From Oscheius sp. JU75 (lineage: Eukaryota; Nematoda; Chromadorea; Rhabditida; Rhabditidae), in the NCBI GenBank assembly GCA_037178855.1, contig JASJZC010000005.1:10416001-10480000 (forward strand): a stretch of 64,000 nt of DNA. The letters run 5' to 3'. This document shows positions 23,145-35,555 of the stretch, piece after piece (positions within the stretch are counted from its first letter, which is position 1; every line of letters starts with the position of its first letter). A model generated the notes under the pieces. The model did no database searches. It was not told the origin of the DNA and saw only the letters and a list, made by a program, of their open reading frames with translations. Both the position numbers and the translations under genes were made by a program.

Positions 23145-23495
23145 ATGTTTGAAGACGACTATCATACGGAAAAAACCAGCATGACGATCGACGTAATGAC
23201 TGTTATCTGCAGCATTTGTCATGACGTTTTCTACAATCCTCACTCCGTTTCTCCATGCAACCATATTTTTTGTGGGAGTTGCATCTATCTGAGCTTCTTT
23301 CGTCGTCAGGAATGCCCCCTTTGAAGTGCAGAGATCAAGACCGATTGCTTCGCCCAAGAAATAGTCAAATCTTTCATCGCGAGCAACCCGCATAAAGAGC
23401 GTTCCAAGTCATCTCGACTCGAAGCCGATAAACTGGAGCTGAAGTTTATGCGAAATATTAAAGCCAAGAAGCGCCCTGAGCTTCACCTGGATTGA
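23145..23495 (+). pseudogene. RING-finger (CHFR/Dma-like) pseudogene
   Basis: One open stretch without introns encodes CSICHDVF, PCNHIFCGSC and ECPL, the first seven zinc ligands of a C3HC4 RING. The codon for the last cysteine of the CPxC motif is TGA (23322-23324). Reading on past it, the same frame stays open for 56 more codons with an IKTDCFAQEIVKSFIASNP stretch. This resembles the region after the RING in CHFR/Dma-type E3 ligases, from memory of the family. A separate short frame (23013-23144) ends in TGA immediately before the ATG and may be the decayed N-terminus. Loss of introns and the nonsense codon point to a retro-pseudogene. An AATAAA follows at 23553-23558. Selenocysteine or readthrough is not suggested by anything else. 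Confidence 0.65.
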
Positions 23496-23748
23496 GCGAA
23501 ACTTTTAAGAAGGCACATCATTCCTGACGGGCTACTCCACTATTTGTTGAAGAATAAAAGATCTCTGCTAAGTCAAGACAAGGGGACCGCGAAGCTGGCT
23601 GGTAAAACTATAGATTCGAAATATTCATTTCACCCCGTAGAATCTGTTCTCCTATCATAAGAACGAACTCGTTGCTCGATCAATGGCCCTCACGTCAGCT
23701 GCCGCTTCCTCATAGAGTCTAAAACTTTTAAATACTGGAGGTGCAAGA

Positions 23749-24386
23749 TCAATCCCACCCTCTGCTCTTTTTGTCCTTGATTAGGACGAATGTCAATCCG
23801 ACGACAGACGCAAACCACACGTATATCATCATCAAAATTGCTGCTGCGATCACGACGACTGGAGTGTGTCGACGGATTTCTTTGCTTGAAATGAGAAGGA
23901 CGGTTGTCCCTCCTATTGAGACGAGGACGTGGAGGGCCTGGTAAAAGCTTGTCACTGTCACTCTCATTGTTACTTACACAGTTGACTAGAAAAGGCATCA
24001 AAAGACTGTGACTGTCAATCAGAACACCAATAATAAGTAGCATGGCTGTAGCTGTTTGGTACAGGACTAGGGCTGACAAAGGAAGAGTCATTGAAGTCTG
24101 CATTTCCCTTGACAAACCGCCGGACAGGGTCAAAATCATGCACATGGCTGAATAATAAATGCTTGTTGAGTTCAAAGTAGAGGTGTACCGAAAATAGAGA
24201 GTCCAATACTGACAATTCCGATGATACAGGTCCCGACTCGAAGACGGAACATGCCACAACAGCAGCGATATCTGGAAATGAGACACAGGATATTAGAATC
24301 CGAGTGTTGACTCACGAGTTCATACTACGCTGGATGGAGGCAGCCGAGTAGGAGGTAGCCAGGGAGGGTCCACTGGCGAGATTCAT
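23749..24386 (-). CDS. Four-helix membrane protein, LAPTM/DUF7027-like
   Basis: Exons 24316-24386, 24189-24271, 23978-24147 and 23749-23937 (minus strand) join with matching phases to 170 residues. A Ser/Ala-rich N-terminus precedes YRCCCGMFRLRVGTCIIG, the cysteine-rich stretch that opens the first helix in LAPTM-like nematode proteins. Three more hydrophobic segments follow: SALVLYQTATAMLLIIGVL, ALHVLVSIGGTTVLLI and VVVIAAAILMMIYVWF. A short basic tail ends KDKKSRGWD. Introns are about 40 nt. The ATG at 24386 is the nearest in frame; an upstream coding exon ending at an alternative acceptor is possible, so the N-terminus is uncertain. By family it would sit in endosomal or lysosomal membranes. 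It resembles the four-helix protein at 53116-54158. Confidence 0.7.
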
Positions 24387-25182
24387 GCTACTCAGAGAGG
24401 ATGACTGAGAACTGTGGGCCTGGAACTGATAATAACGGGTCTTTGACGTAGTCAAGAAAGGCCGCGCGTGGGGGCTCACCAAAAATGTTAATCTGGATTG
24501 GATTCGAACACTAGGGACAGAGAGACATAGAGACAGGGAGATAGAGAAACAGAGACAGAAAGACAAAGCGACAGGGAGACAGAGATAGAATTCGTCATCG
24601 GAACTTTTTGCACGTTTCGGACTAATCCGAAACCCCCCCAGTTTGCACAAATCCTCCCTTCTATACTTAAGTGCATCGTCACCATAAATCTTTGGAAATT
24701 CCCCGCTTTAGCCCGAATTCAAAACCGCTAAACTGTGAATAAGACTAAGCGGAGGCCGTGAATGTATACCAATAGGAGAACAGCTGAATTTTTGCACTCC
24801 TCCTCTGGATATGCAAAGAAATGAGGAAGTACGGGACAGATCTCAAAAGGCAATTCGGAGGCTTGATCCTTTAAAAATAATGAACTCGGCGAGAGGCTGA
24901 GAGAGAGACAGAAGCACATAGGGGGCAAATTGAGCCAAGAAGAGGAAAAAAAATCAAGGTATCTTGAAATAGGAAATCACCTGTCCAATTTCCGCTAACC
25001 GCTGCTCTTTAGGTCAAGAATCTGTCAGAGATTATGGGGGGTGGAACGTGACAATCAGAATAGCAAATTGTCACCCGATACCCATGTTTTGAGCTCCTGG
25101 GTATTTATCCAGTAGTTACTAATCCAGACGACATTCTCTTTGTTGTTATGTTACGATACTCGAATAGTGCTAAACTATAATT

Positions 25183-25700
25183 TCAAGCTGCTAACAAAAG
25201 AGCAACATTTGAGTAATTTAGCATTGTTCGTTGGATTAATCCACGGGAGCGGGAAGAACGTATCAGCTAAAAAATTGAGTGACTGTGGAAGAAAATGCTT
25301 GGAAAATTGCTAGTTGGGAGTAGAAGGGGAAACTTACCAATGATAACTTGGTCTCATCTTCTACTTGTATCACAGGGAATGTAACTGAAGACGATCTTCT
25401 GACCTGAAACAGTACTACTACTATAGTAATGCTCTGTCTCTCTTTGTCCCGCTGTCTTTCTGTCTCTCTGGCAAGTTGTTTGTTGAACAACTTGCCAGAG
25501 AAACAGAAAGACAGCGGGACACAGTAGTAGAGCTCTGTAACTAAAGACTTTCTTTTTTTATCGTAATTGCCCAGGTTCTATGGCAAACGAAAGTTGTCGT
25601 TCAGGCAGCATGAAAGAAGCAAATTCGTACTAAAACCAACCTGTATTTTCGGTATGACCAGTTTGTTCCCATAGGAACTCTTGATCTTCCGCATCTTCAT
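25183..25700 (-). CDS. Small hypothetical protein
   Basis: Three possible exons, 25641-25700, 25338-25403 and 25183-25266 (minus strand), are each a multiple of three. They carry good donors (GTTGGT, GTAAGT) and acceptors (GTTTCAG, ATTTTTAG). The product has 69 residues, basic and serine-rich, and contains VRRSSSVTFPVIQVEDETKL. I recognise no family. An acceptor about 35 nt upstream of the ATG (CTTTCAG) could be a trans-splice site, or the exon could extend further 5' into coding sequence. The first intron contains the hairpin at 25446-25520. It could equally be two exons of a longer gene. Confidence 0.35.
25446..25520. repeat. Near-perfect hairpin
   Basis: Two 35-nt arms (25446-25480 and 25486-25520) are reverse complements with one mismatch and a 5-nt loop. 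The arms hold GTCCCGCTGTC and GGCAAGTTGTT blocks. It lies in an intron of the putative small minus-strand gene. It could be a microRNA-like hairpin or a local inverted duplication of a CTCTGT-rich repeat. Confidence 0.8.
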
Positions 25701-27993
25701 TGAAACGAGCGACCAGAAGGAGCACACTGAAGAGTCTGAAAGGATCAGACTAAATCCACAGGACAAGTTTGCGGAAGTTGAGTGGGGGGAGATGTTTAGG
25801 TCATAAGTAGCTTTTCGTCAGGCAGGTAACCAAGCTAATTAGAAAGAAGTTTAGGGTCAGACACAAGGACAGAGAGAGGCAAGGAGACCGAGTGTCATGC
25901 CATTGCCCTTGTGATGTTCCAAGCGATCTACTGAGACGATTAATAGAGGCTTCTTCGAGGAAAAAAAGCTCCAAATTTCGGGAAAAGCTCAAGACGAAGG
26001 AAGCCTGTTGGTCACCAACAAAAAGAGTGGAAAACAGGCTTAAAAACTTCTACGTAGCTGCATGTGAGCATACTTCTGACACAATTCATCCTCTTAGAGT
26101 TTGTGTGAAGAAAGTGAGTGGGAGAGAGACCAGTGAGAGATTGTTTACCACTTTAAGAGGATATAAAACATGGTCTTAAGGAGGTTTACTGGCTATGAGT
26201 AACTTAGACACTTAGGAAGTGAACAGAATTTCAAGTTGATTAACAAGGTGCCAACAGGGAGACAGAGAGAAAGAGAGACGGAGAGACAGAGTGACAGCGA
26301 GACAGCGAGACAGAGAGCCTCTCAAGAAGAGAAGATGAGGAAAGCGTTCGAGGAGCTTTTGTTATTAGTAGCTCTCTGACTCTCCCTCGGGCCAATGAAG
26401 CAAACTGAGATTGGGAGCCGTAGCTTAAAGGTTTCCTCGTCAATATTGTGGCAGAAGGAAAAGGTGACAAACATTAAAGAACCATTATGAACCTAAGTGA
26501 TCCGATTCCCGCCAAATTTGATTCCTCGTTGGAAAAATGAGTATTAGGGTCAGAAAAACGCCGAAAGTAGCGAAGGCTCTGACATGGCATGATGAAAAGT
26601 TAAGTATTGGGAACTTCAGACACAGATCAGAAACCAAAATTGTCAGAGACGGACAGGGCTAGAATATTTTACTTGTTTTTGAAATGTCTAGTCAAGTGGA
26701 AGTTTGACTCAATACCCTTTCTGATTCATTAAGGTGGGAGGAGGGAATCACAGCTGTGCAAAACGAGTTACGTAAACGAGAAAAAAGTTAATGTTGCCGG
26801 GTCCAATTAACATATTGAGAGCATTTTTCGCAGTATGAAGCGACCTTTAGACCTCTCTCTGGCTGAGAGAGAAAGCAGAAGCACTGAGGACGCTTTTTGC
26901 AAGGCTAGACATCAGAGGGGGTAGTTAGGTTCTTCACAGATCATCAGACTCGTTGACATCAAAAGTCAACAAGTGATATTATAAGTGACAAACCCCCAGA
27001 ACTTGGTTCTGTTCAGAGGCAAATCCGTTCTCCTACAGATGTTTTATTTTTGCGAACGCGTATCAAGTCAAAATTAGTTAGTATCGAAAATGGGACCTCA
27101 ATATTCGAACGTGTATATAGCGAAGGGATTTAACATTTTGAAGAACCATGTTTTGGGGGTTTATCACTTATAATATCAAAAATTTTCCACAAAATTTTGG
27201 TGTCGATTGCTTGAAATTCCACGGAGCAATCGGTCATAGACCGAGGTAACCACGATTTTCAGTACAAAATTTTTTTTTCAAAGTCCTCGAAATAAGAGTT
27301 TTTTGACGTTTGGATGATGCAGCTGTATCGATAGATCCATTTTGAGTTTTTGTTTACAATATTAGCCATTTTCGAAACAAGATACTTGGGGTTTTGAAAG
27401 AGTGTCTATACTTTCTTGACACGCTGTAGTGCACCTACTACGACGAAAAAAGACATCGTTTTTGAGTCTAGGGCCATCTCCTAAGAGTTAATCCAACAGT
27501 TTCAAGAAGGATTGACTATCTCAAGAACGGAGACTCCCCTAACCACGAAATTATGCAGTCTCATAATTGCTGACGTCTTAAACTATGGGCTCAAGGTTCA
27601 AATACATATTTTTGCCTACTAACGAGGAAAACAAACCTCTCTCTCTCTCATGATAACTAGAAAAAAGAGAGGAGCGATCAGGCGGAAAAAAAGTGTTGGA
27701 TTCTAGCCTCCGTGATTAGACTCATCAAGGCTCCCCTCCCTTCTAAATTGTCCGCCTCTAAATTGTTTGTCGCATACACGAGAAAATTGGGGATAAATCT
27801 TTAATCAGTAATCTACTTAGACACATTTCAGGTGAGGGACGGAGAAAACCCGTGCTGGGGAGCTAACACAGGACGTCGAATCTAGGATATCACAGAAATT
27901 GCAAACTCTACTGGGGCAAGGGTTTAAATTATGCTTTGAGTATTCGTGAAATTAGTTAAGATTCTGCATATTGGGGACATGTTGTCTGTGTGC
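25701..27993. other. Non-coding stretch
   Basis: No exon chain was found. It contains GA-rich CTCTGT-type runs (26250-26310) and AT-rich tracts. A plus-strand open frame of 95 codons near 25892-26179 is lysine-rich but has no splice context or motif. The 3' UTR of the minus-strand Tuba-like gene should lie just left of 27994. Confidence 0.35.
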
Positions 27994-30900
27994 TTAGCAC
28001 CGAGAGCAGTAGTTGGCAGGAACGTAGCCGGAGCGGCCGAGAGCTGGACGGACCAGGATCCATTCGGGGGAGCCGAAGTCGTCGTGAGCCTGAAAATGAG
28101 AGAGTTTAGTCAAATGTTTTCCTGTCCACCTCACCATATCAACCGGTCTTTCAGTATGTCCGTCTCTGTTACTGATTCTCTCTCTCTCTCTCTCTCTCTC
28201 AACATTTACTCTCTGTCAACTTGCAGCAAGAGGCAGAACTAGACTATTTGCAGCTTTACTCCTTCTCAGTCATTTAAACGATTAGATTACAGCCTTACCT
28301 GAAGGAGCTGAAGCTTCTCCCCAGCCTTCATGCTAGTCTGATGAGCATCCTGGGACGAAAAGTCGTAGATTGCTTGTACAGTACCGATCTAAAATACCAT
28401 TTTCTGGACCAACAGGCTGTTGAACTAACCGAAGACTTGTCCTTATAAGGATCCAGGATCACTGGTTCAACAGGAGGCACATCATAGGTCATGGATACCG
28501 GAGGCTGAGCGTACATTTCACTCGGGGGACTATCGTAGGCTAGATTGAATGTTTCTTCCCGTTTTGTCATGTCACTCACTTAGATTGGAGAAAACTGGTA
28601 CCGGTTGAGCTGCTGGGATGTTGGAGTAGGTTGAAGCTGGACCACCAAATGGCTCGGTCGGAACAGTGTCATAGGCTCCGAATTGAGCAAAATCGAAGAC
28701 TGGTTGAGCGGCGGAGAAGGACTGGGATGTCGTAGAATAAGTTGGAATTAGGGAAGCTTCGGGACGAGTGGGGATGAGAGGCTGAGGAGACTCGCTTCTG
28801 AAATGGGACAAGATTCATTGGAAATACTGTCTCTCTGCCTCTCTCTGACTGTCTGTTCCTCTGTTCCCCTTTTGCTATCTCTCTGTCACTCTTTCCCTCT
28901 ATTTTCTCGACCTACCTTTGTGTAACCTTGCTCAACGGCTGACTCTTGATCTGCTCCCACATGGACATGAAAGCATCTTGAGTACTAGGAGTAGGGGTGA
29001 CTGCAGTTGAGCTAGAAGAACTTGGAACTGGCGGTGGCAGATGGTTCAAAGTTAGCGACGGCTGAGCTGTTTCTATAAAAATATTTGTACGGAATCTAGA
29101 GAGCTGGCACCTTTCGGAGAGTCATCGAAAGTTACAGGGAAGGCTGGCGAAGGATTGAAGGCGTCTCTTGTCAGATTGGGAAGAGAGGGAGTCTTCTGAG
29201 TCAGAGCAGTATCGAAGGGAGAAGGTTCATTGGTCCAGGCGACTGGTTGGATCGGTGCTCCCCAGTCAATTGGCTTGACTTCATCCAAAAGAGACTGTGA
29301 TCTAGAAACCGGGAGCATAAACCGAGGAACACAGAAAGAAACTCACTTGATAGGCTCCTGAACCGAAGCTGCTGGACTGTGAGTGGGTACCAGACTAACA
29401 GTACCAAAGATGGACGGAGTTGGTGTCAGAGTCGGGTACATGTTCGGCTGTAGAGCCGGTACACTGTCCGTCGGAGAGTCATCCAGATCAATCAGATTGA
29501 CAGACTTCTGTTGTGACTTAGGAGGAGTACTGTGTGGCCGAGTCAGGGTGGCTGCCAGAGGCTTGAAAGCCTCAGCCCCGTTGAACCAGGGCTGCATGAT
29601 GGCGAAGGGAAGGAATGCGTTGTAGTAGCCGTTATAACAGACACTGAAAATGGATATGTCTCTCCCGTATGGTCTTGGCAACTCACCACATTCCATCCTT
29701 CTGCTTCGAGACTAATAGGACGGCGTCTCCCTTGTTACAGATGAGCATTCTTCCACTGTTCTTGTTTTCCTCCAATCCCTCCTTGGTGGCTGGCCAATCC
29801 GTCACGACTCTGTACATTTCCTTTCTTCGGTCCCTGGAAACGGAATCAGTGAGACAGAGAGACAGATAACCGGAAACTCACTTGATCTCAGCCTTCTGAA
29901 GGATGACCTGTCTCTCAGCCACCGTCTGTGCTCTGAACTTCTTTCCAGGCTCTAGATTAGACGTGGGAATGTGAATTGTCGATACAGGGGGTTGATAGTT
30001 GATGGTGGTTGGCAACTCAACAGTTCCAGGGACAGAAGACCCGGAGCCTCTTCTAGGCTTCAGAGCTTTCTCTACTCCAGCAGCTATAAAGGAAGCGTTC
30101 CGGGCCTTCCTCTCTGCCTTGTTTACTATGGCCTGAAGGGCGGCCAGACGATTCTGATCGTAGAAGTCGACAAAGCAAGGAATGTTCGGGACGATGAGAC
30201 GGTGGGGTGACTGAAAAAAAGGCTATAGACCACCTCTCTGTCTCTCTTGCCAAGTATGAATCCAATGATGCATCAGTAGACGAAGCAGTGCTATACAGTC
30301 TTCTCAGCTCTGTCATCAGATTGGTGTCCATCATCTTGACCGTTTCCATGGCCTCTCTTAGTACCTGAAACCCCTGTGTGTCCACCCAAAAGTGTACTGT
30401 ACTCACCCTATGCAGAACTTCAATAACCTTCGGAACGGTCTGCTTCACCTGAGCATTCAGAGCCTCAAAGTCTAGAAACTTGTGGTTCTGGGGTCCGACA
30501 CTCTTCTCCTTGGACTTGACCGATTCCCAGTCCATCAGCTTGTCATTTCTCTTCTTGATCAGTTTCTTTGGAATAGCTCGGAGGGCCTTGACTATCTCGT
30601 CTCGGACTCTAAATACAGCTTCTGAACTGGAACCTGTAATAAACCCACTGTCCATTCAATAGCTCCGCAAAGATCTTGACTTCATCGTGAAAAGGTTGGA
30701 TCTCTCGTTCGATGTCCACTCCTTGCAGGACAACCTGTCTTTTCCTGATGTCTATGAGTCGCTTCTGGATCAACTGCCTTGTCTCAAAGAAGATTTTCTT
30801 CTTGTAGATGACCAGAGTGTAGTTGAAGCGGACCAGACGACGTTCGCAGGCATCCAACTCGTTGACGAGACAGTCGAACTCGGAGTCGCGGGCCTGAAAT

Positions 30901-32279
30901 TGAAGAATCACTGTCAATGTCCTTGTCCTACCACTTTGACCACTCCCAGCGACGAACCCATCCTGTAGGTGAACCTGTTCGACTTCTTCTTGATCGAATG
31001 AACCGTGAACTTGGACAGCATGTCTCCCAATGTGCTGCTTGGCTGGTCCTCACTGTACTTTTTCACTGAAAGAGGTTCACCTGAGATCGGTAACAATATT
31101 CTTTTTTTCCAAACTAGCTAAACAGAGGGAGAGCTGAACGGACAACGTTGGCAAAAAAATCTCTCACCTAGTTCCTTCTTCCTCTTGCTCTCATTCATCT
31201 TCTGTCCCAGGGTCGACATCTGTTTGACTGCCTCGGTCAGCTTGGGATGGTCGAAATGCTGGATGGGAGTGTACTTGGCCAGCTCGTTGAGAAAGAGCGG
31301 ATACTTGACACAACGTTGAACTGGTCGAGAGACTGCCGTGGTGTAGTCGATGACGGCAGCTCCGTTGTCTTGCATCTTCTTGACCACTCCTTTGAGGGCA
31401 CCGTCCAGACGAATGTCTGATTTCTGAAAAGACGATATTGCGGAGGTTCTGTTTCTGTCTTTCTGCCTAGTAGGCTACTGTACAAACCTTTTCTTTGAAG
31501 CCAAATGATCTAATTAGTATCCTTATTACCGTTCAAACTTTCTCAAAACAATAGTTTTATATAGCAAGTCAAACGTTACGCCTGTATTCCCAACATACTC
31601 TATTTAGAAGAAAGCCATACTACCAACTCGTCACCTTCTAAGTTACTGCCTTCTACAACCGTCACTCTCTGTGTCAAGGGAGCTATTCCGCCTTCCAGTA
31701 GATTTTCTGTTTCTCTATCTCTCCGTCTCTTTGTTTCTGTGTATCTCTGCCTTTTCGTTTCTCAATTCTCTCTTCTCCGTTTCTCTGTCTCTCTGTCCTC
31801 ACCGCCTTCTGCAGTAAATCATTGATCTGTTCAATGTTCCTGAAGTAGTATCCATAGGTCTGAGCGAATGCCTTCCGAAGTCCCAAGAAGCAGGCTCCGA
31901 CTGCCTGTTGATCAAATCCTTTCCCTTAAACAAACAAGGATGAAACATAAAATGGCTACCAACCCTGCTCCGTAGTTAGTCCAAGTACCAAATTTCCAGC
32001 GAGCTGAACAATCTGAGCACAGCCACTCTTCAAAACAGCCTTCTGCTTCTGGTTCATAGTGGAGCTGGCCTCCACGGCCTCGGTGAAAGAATTCATGTCA
32101 GTTATAAACTGGAGCTCCGTGTTGATCAGTTCTTCCAAAACCTTCGACCGCTTTTCTTGGTTTGTCCCGTTGACAGAGGATCCGAGCCATGGGTTGTTCT
32201 CCATCGCAGCTACGGAAGCTTCTTTGACACCGTTAGCTCTGGCGATGGCCTGAGAATGGAGGGGTTAGACATAGAGAGA

Positions 32280-32318
<39 letters not shown>

Positions 32319-35300
32319 CATACCTTGTCAGCATTGGCGAACATCTCAGCAAGCGTCAGCTCTTCTTCTCCAGAAGAAGCATAGGCAGCCTTGGGAGGAG
32401 GTGGCCGAGCCGGAGGGGAGGATTTTTTGTCCGGGACGAGCCAATCCTCTCCGAAAGTTGCCCAACCAGCATTGACAGTGTCTGAAATTGTTTTCATGGC
32501 GTTTTTTTCTTCTTCTAAAAATGTGGATTGTTTAACTAACAGAGTCATTGTCTAACTGTCGAGTTTGTTGCTTCAAAACATCGTTGTCTCATTCTCTCTT
32601 CCTCTCTTTTCTCCCAAGAACATAGCCCAGGCAGCTGGGCCCTTCAAAAATCTCTCTCCACAATCTAATGAACATCTTCCTTGCCAGCTGTGCGCCTCAC
32701 AGCTGCACACACTGGGAATAAAAACCTACTCGGTTGGAAAGAGTTCGAAGCAGGTGCCGCAGGAGTAGTATCGAAAGACGGCTTCCAGTCAGTGACAGGC
32801 GGCGGACCTCCAAAGGGCTGGTTTCCGAAGGCGGGAAAGGACTGGTCAAGTTTGCTATCCGACCGGACACGGGTCTCTTCATCGTCCTCGTCCAGGTACA
32901 GTTCCAGGAAGGAGAGAGGGATGATTCCGACAGCGTCTGTAGCAGGATCTTTGCACTCAACCCAGTCATTGTTGGCCTAGAAATTGGGGTAAGATCATAA
33001 AACACGCGGTAGTCTACCATTCGGAGGACTCGAATACTGTCACCGAATTTAACCGAGAGCTCGTCCTTTTGTCTGCCGATGAAATCGTGGCGGACTGTTG
33101 CATAACTGAAAGAGAAGGGAGTCTTTTTAAAAAAAAGAAAAAAGTTATATTTTTTAAAGAAACTTTCCCAGAGGCAGGGAAGAGCAAGTCAGGAACAATA
33201 CTCCGGCAATAGCTTGTCTCTTTTGCATAAACTAGAGGTCTGAGTTCGAAAAGAGCTGGGAGCGTACGTAACTACTGATCGGTCTATTCTCTAAACTGAA
33301 TGATGCGGGTGCAACTGGTAGCCTTTTCGAAATGGTCAGTAAAAAATTGTTAACTTTTAACTGAACTGGACAAATAAATGCAGAAACTTCCAGACTGTTC
33401 CCCTCAAAATCAAATACGTTTTCTTCAATGTCAAAATTTTGCTTTCCGTGAAATATGCCTTCTGAGAACACTTCCCCATTATCTTTGTGAAAAACAAAGC
33501 TTAGTCTCCCACCCTATACCATCCGCTCCCGCTACTTCCTGTCCACTAGGCGACGGCTGAGAATCAGAGACCATACTCTCTCCTTCCAAAGGCACAACGA
33601 TCTGAAAACACCTTCTAATACTCAAACACGACTTTCACCTTCCTGTACAAAGCTCTGCGGGAAGATTCCCTGTCTGCTCCCTACCCTTCCTTCCAACCAG
33701 TCCGAGTCCAATCTCCTAGTCAGCTGGATCAATTCGTCTGCTTGGAAGGACAGCTCATTCGCATACTCACCCCTAAAATCTCGACTAGTATATTTCGAGA
33801 AACCGTGACCCACGTAAAGGGGTAGACAGCTCGGGCGTACGGCTGTACATTGACATTTTGAAACCTCGCGTCGGTCGAGAAGTCCGAGGTGAAGGAGCTG
33901 GGAATACTGGCTACGACGGCTGGTGGCTCGAAGCCTGTCAACTGCTTGACATAGGTTGTGGGCACGATTCCACTGTGCCCGAGTCTCTTGCCGGTGTCTG
34001 TCACCACAATTCCTTTGAGCCAGCCCTCTGTCTCCACGGATTCAATGACCAGGATGGAGTAGAGAGAGAAAGGAAGGTCTCCGTCCCTCTCGGCCTCGAA
34101 GGGGGCTATAGCACAGTAGACTTGTTCAGAACTTGATCTGGAGGTGGAAATGAATGAAAAATAAAAAAAGAGGCTACCTGAGGGGATTGGAGATTTCATT
34201 AGCTAGTACTTTAGGTAGTCGACCCTTTTCGCCGTCTAGTGTCTCGATGGAGTACCTGAAAGATGGGTATTCAGTGATTTTCTGGAATTTTTACGGCTGG
34301 AGAAGCTTAAAGACGCCTCAAAGTTTAGACATTGTGTGGATTTTGAGAGTTTGGAATTGAACTTGGGAGAAAGTTTGGCTGTGTCGTATTCAACCTGAAG
34401 GACTTCTGTACTCGTGACCCAGCAAGTCAAAATAGGTTATTGATCACATTATTGCGCTTTAATAGTAGAGAGATAATTCCTCTCCTATGATCTCTACATG
34501 GCGATAAAATGAATTAGAGATATGTTTTTTGCACTCTAAGGGCCACCTAAGCACCTGTTCAAACATGAAAGAATAGTCAGCGAAAAGAAGACTAATGACT
34601 AAGTGTTCCAACAACTGTTCAATGATTCGGAAGCGACTCAAAACAGCTCCGTTACCTAGTAAGCCAATGGGCCAGCAAAATGAAGTTTTTAGAATATTCT
34701 GGTAAGTTTCCAGAATCCAATACGGATTTCTATCAAAGTATCTGCAATGTTTGGTACAACTAAAATACAATTCCTTTTTGGTCCAAAACATTACGTTTCA
34801 GGTAAGATTAGTTCTAGGGATCAGTTCTCTGAATATACGGCTAGTCTCTTCTCAGAATAGAGCCAAAGTGGACAATTACACTTTGAACTCGAGCCTAAAG
34901 ATTTTTGATTTTCATTTTTTACTATTTTTATCAAAATTTCACAGTAAGGTAGTGTTACCAAAAATTCTGGAAGCGATCAATATCTGCTACAGTTCCTCTC
35001 AGGGCCCAATCTTTTGCATGTTCGGTGGTCACTGCGCAACACGATACGTGATCGTATACAGACCGCTGGGCCAAGCAACCTCCAACTGTAGATTTTATGT
35101 ACCGATTCTATGACTTATTTTAGAGACATCACCCCGCCAAGAGCCTAAAGTACCTCAAAATGAAGTAAAAAGGCTCACCAGTCGTCTTCCTGATTCACAA
35201 CCCGCACAACTTGATCCTGAGCCAAGGCGATACTCGTCATAGGGTCCTGGACCGCGTTAGAGACGCGGACCCACATCACGTCTCTTGTAAAATAATGATT

Positions 35301-35555
35301 TCTGCAAATTTTAGTTGGTATTCTAGTAGAAATTGAGAAAAGGAGACATAACAGAGAAAACAGTAGCTAGGATCCGATTGGAACTTCCTCTGTCACCCTG
35401 TTGACCCAATGAGAGAGGGGGGGAACATTTTCGGGCGAACGGAGCACTTTTTTTTAAAATCACTCCGATTGTTTTTAACTCAAAAAGCAGTAAAATGGAT
35501 GGAATTCGAAGTGGAAAATAAAGTAGGAATGGAAGAAAGCGAAGCACCTGGTCAT
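27994..35555 (-). CDS. Tuba/DNMBP-type Cdc42 guanine-nucleotide exchange factor
   Basis: Twenty-five exons were spliced with unbroken phase, 35548-35555 down to 27994-28089, giving 1410 residues. Domains in order: SH3-1 (about 12-65), SH3-2 (73-135, EQVYCAIAPF), SH3-3 (170-222, YARAVYPF then NELSF), SH3-4 (250-312, YATVRHDF), DH/RhoGEF (about 440-630, RPVQRCVKYPLFLNEL as conserved core), BAR (about 680-870, KLIKKRNDKLMDWE), SH3-5 (980-1035), a Ser/Pro-rich linker and SH3-6 (1350-1408, VQAIYDF to GYVPANYCS). Four SH3-DH-BAR-two SH3 is the vertebrate DNMBP layout. Such proteins activate Cdc42 and link dynamin and actin regulators at membranes. The ATG sits in an 8-nt first exon and is the least certain part. 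The intron between 30251 and 30210 appears to be GC-AG. The last residues are SRC. Confidence 0.9.
31500..31690 (+). repeat. Dispersed repeat, copy 2
   Basis: Matches 1890-2100 in the same orientation; here it sits within an intron of the Tuba-like gene (between exons 31168-31423 and 31803-31924), next to a CU-rich CTCTGT run. Confidence 0.45.

Noticed and set aside
25892-26179. Plus-strand lysine-rich open frame of 95 codons
   Set aside because: No start or splice context and no domain; a minus-strand frame overlaps part of it.
32281-32316. (GA)n tract as a regulatory element
   Set aside because: Simple repeat inside an intron, with no further evidence of function.
33639-33648. GTGAAA donor for the fifth Tuba exon
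   Set aside because: It gives a frame that stops in the next exon; the GTACAG donor 10 nt upstream restores a normal SH3 end (GIFPQSF) and phase.
34459-35113. Open frames on both strands inside the second intron of the Tuba-like gene
   Set aside because: They overlap each other on opposite strands and show no motif or splice support.
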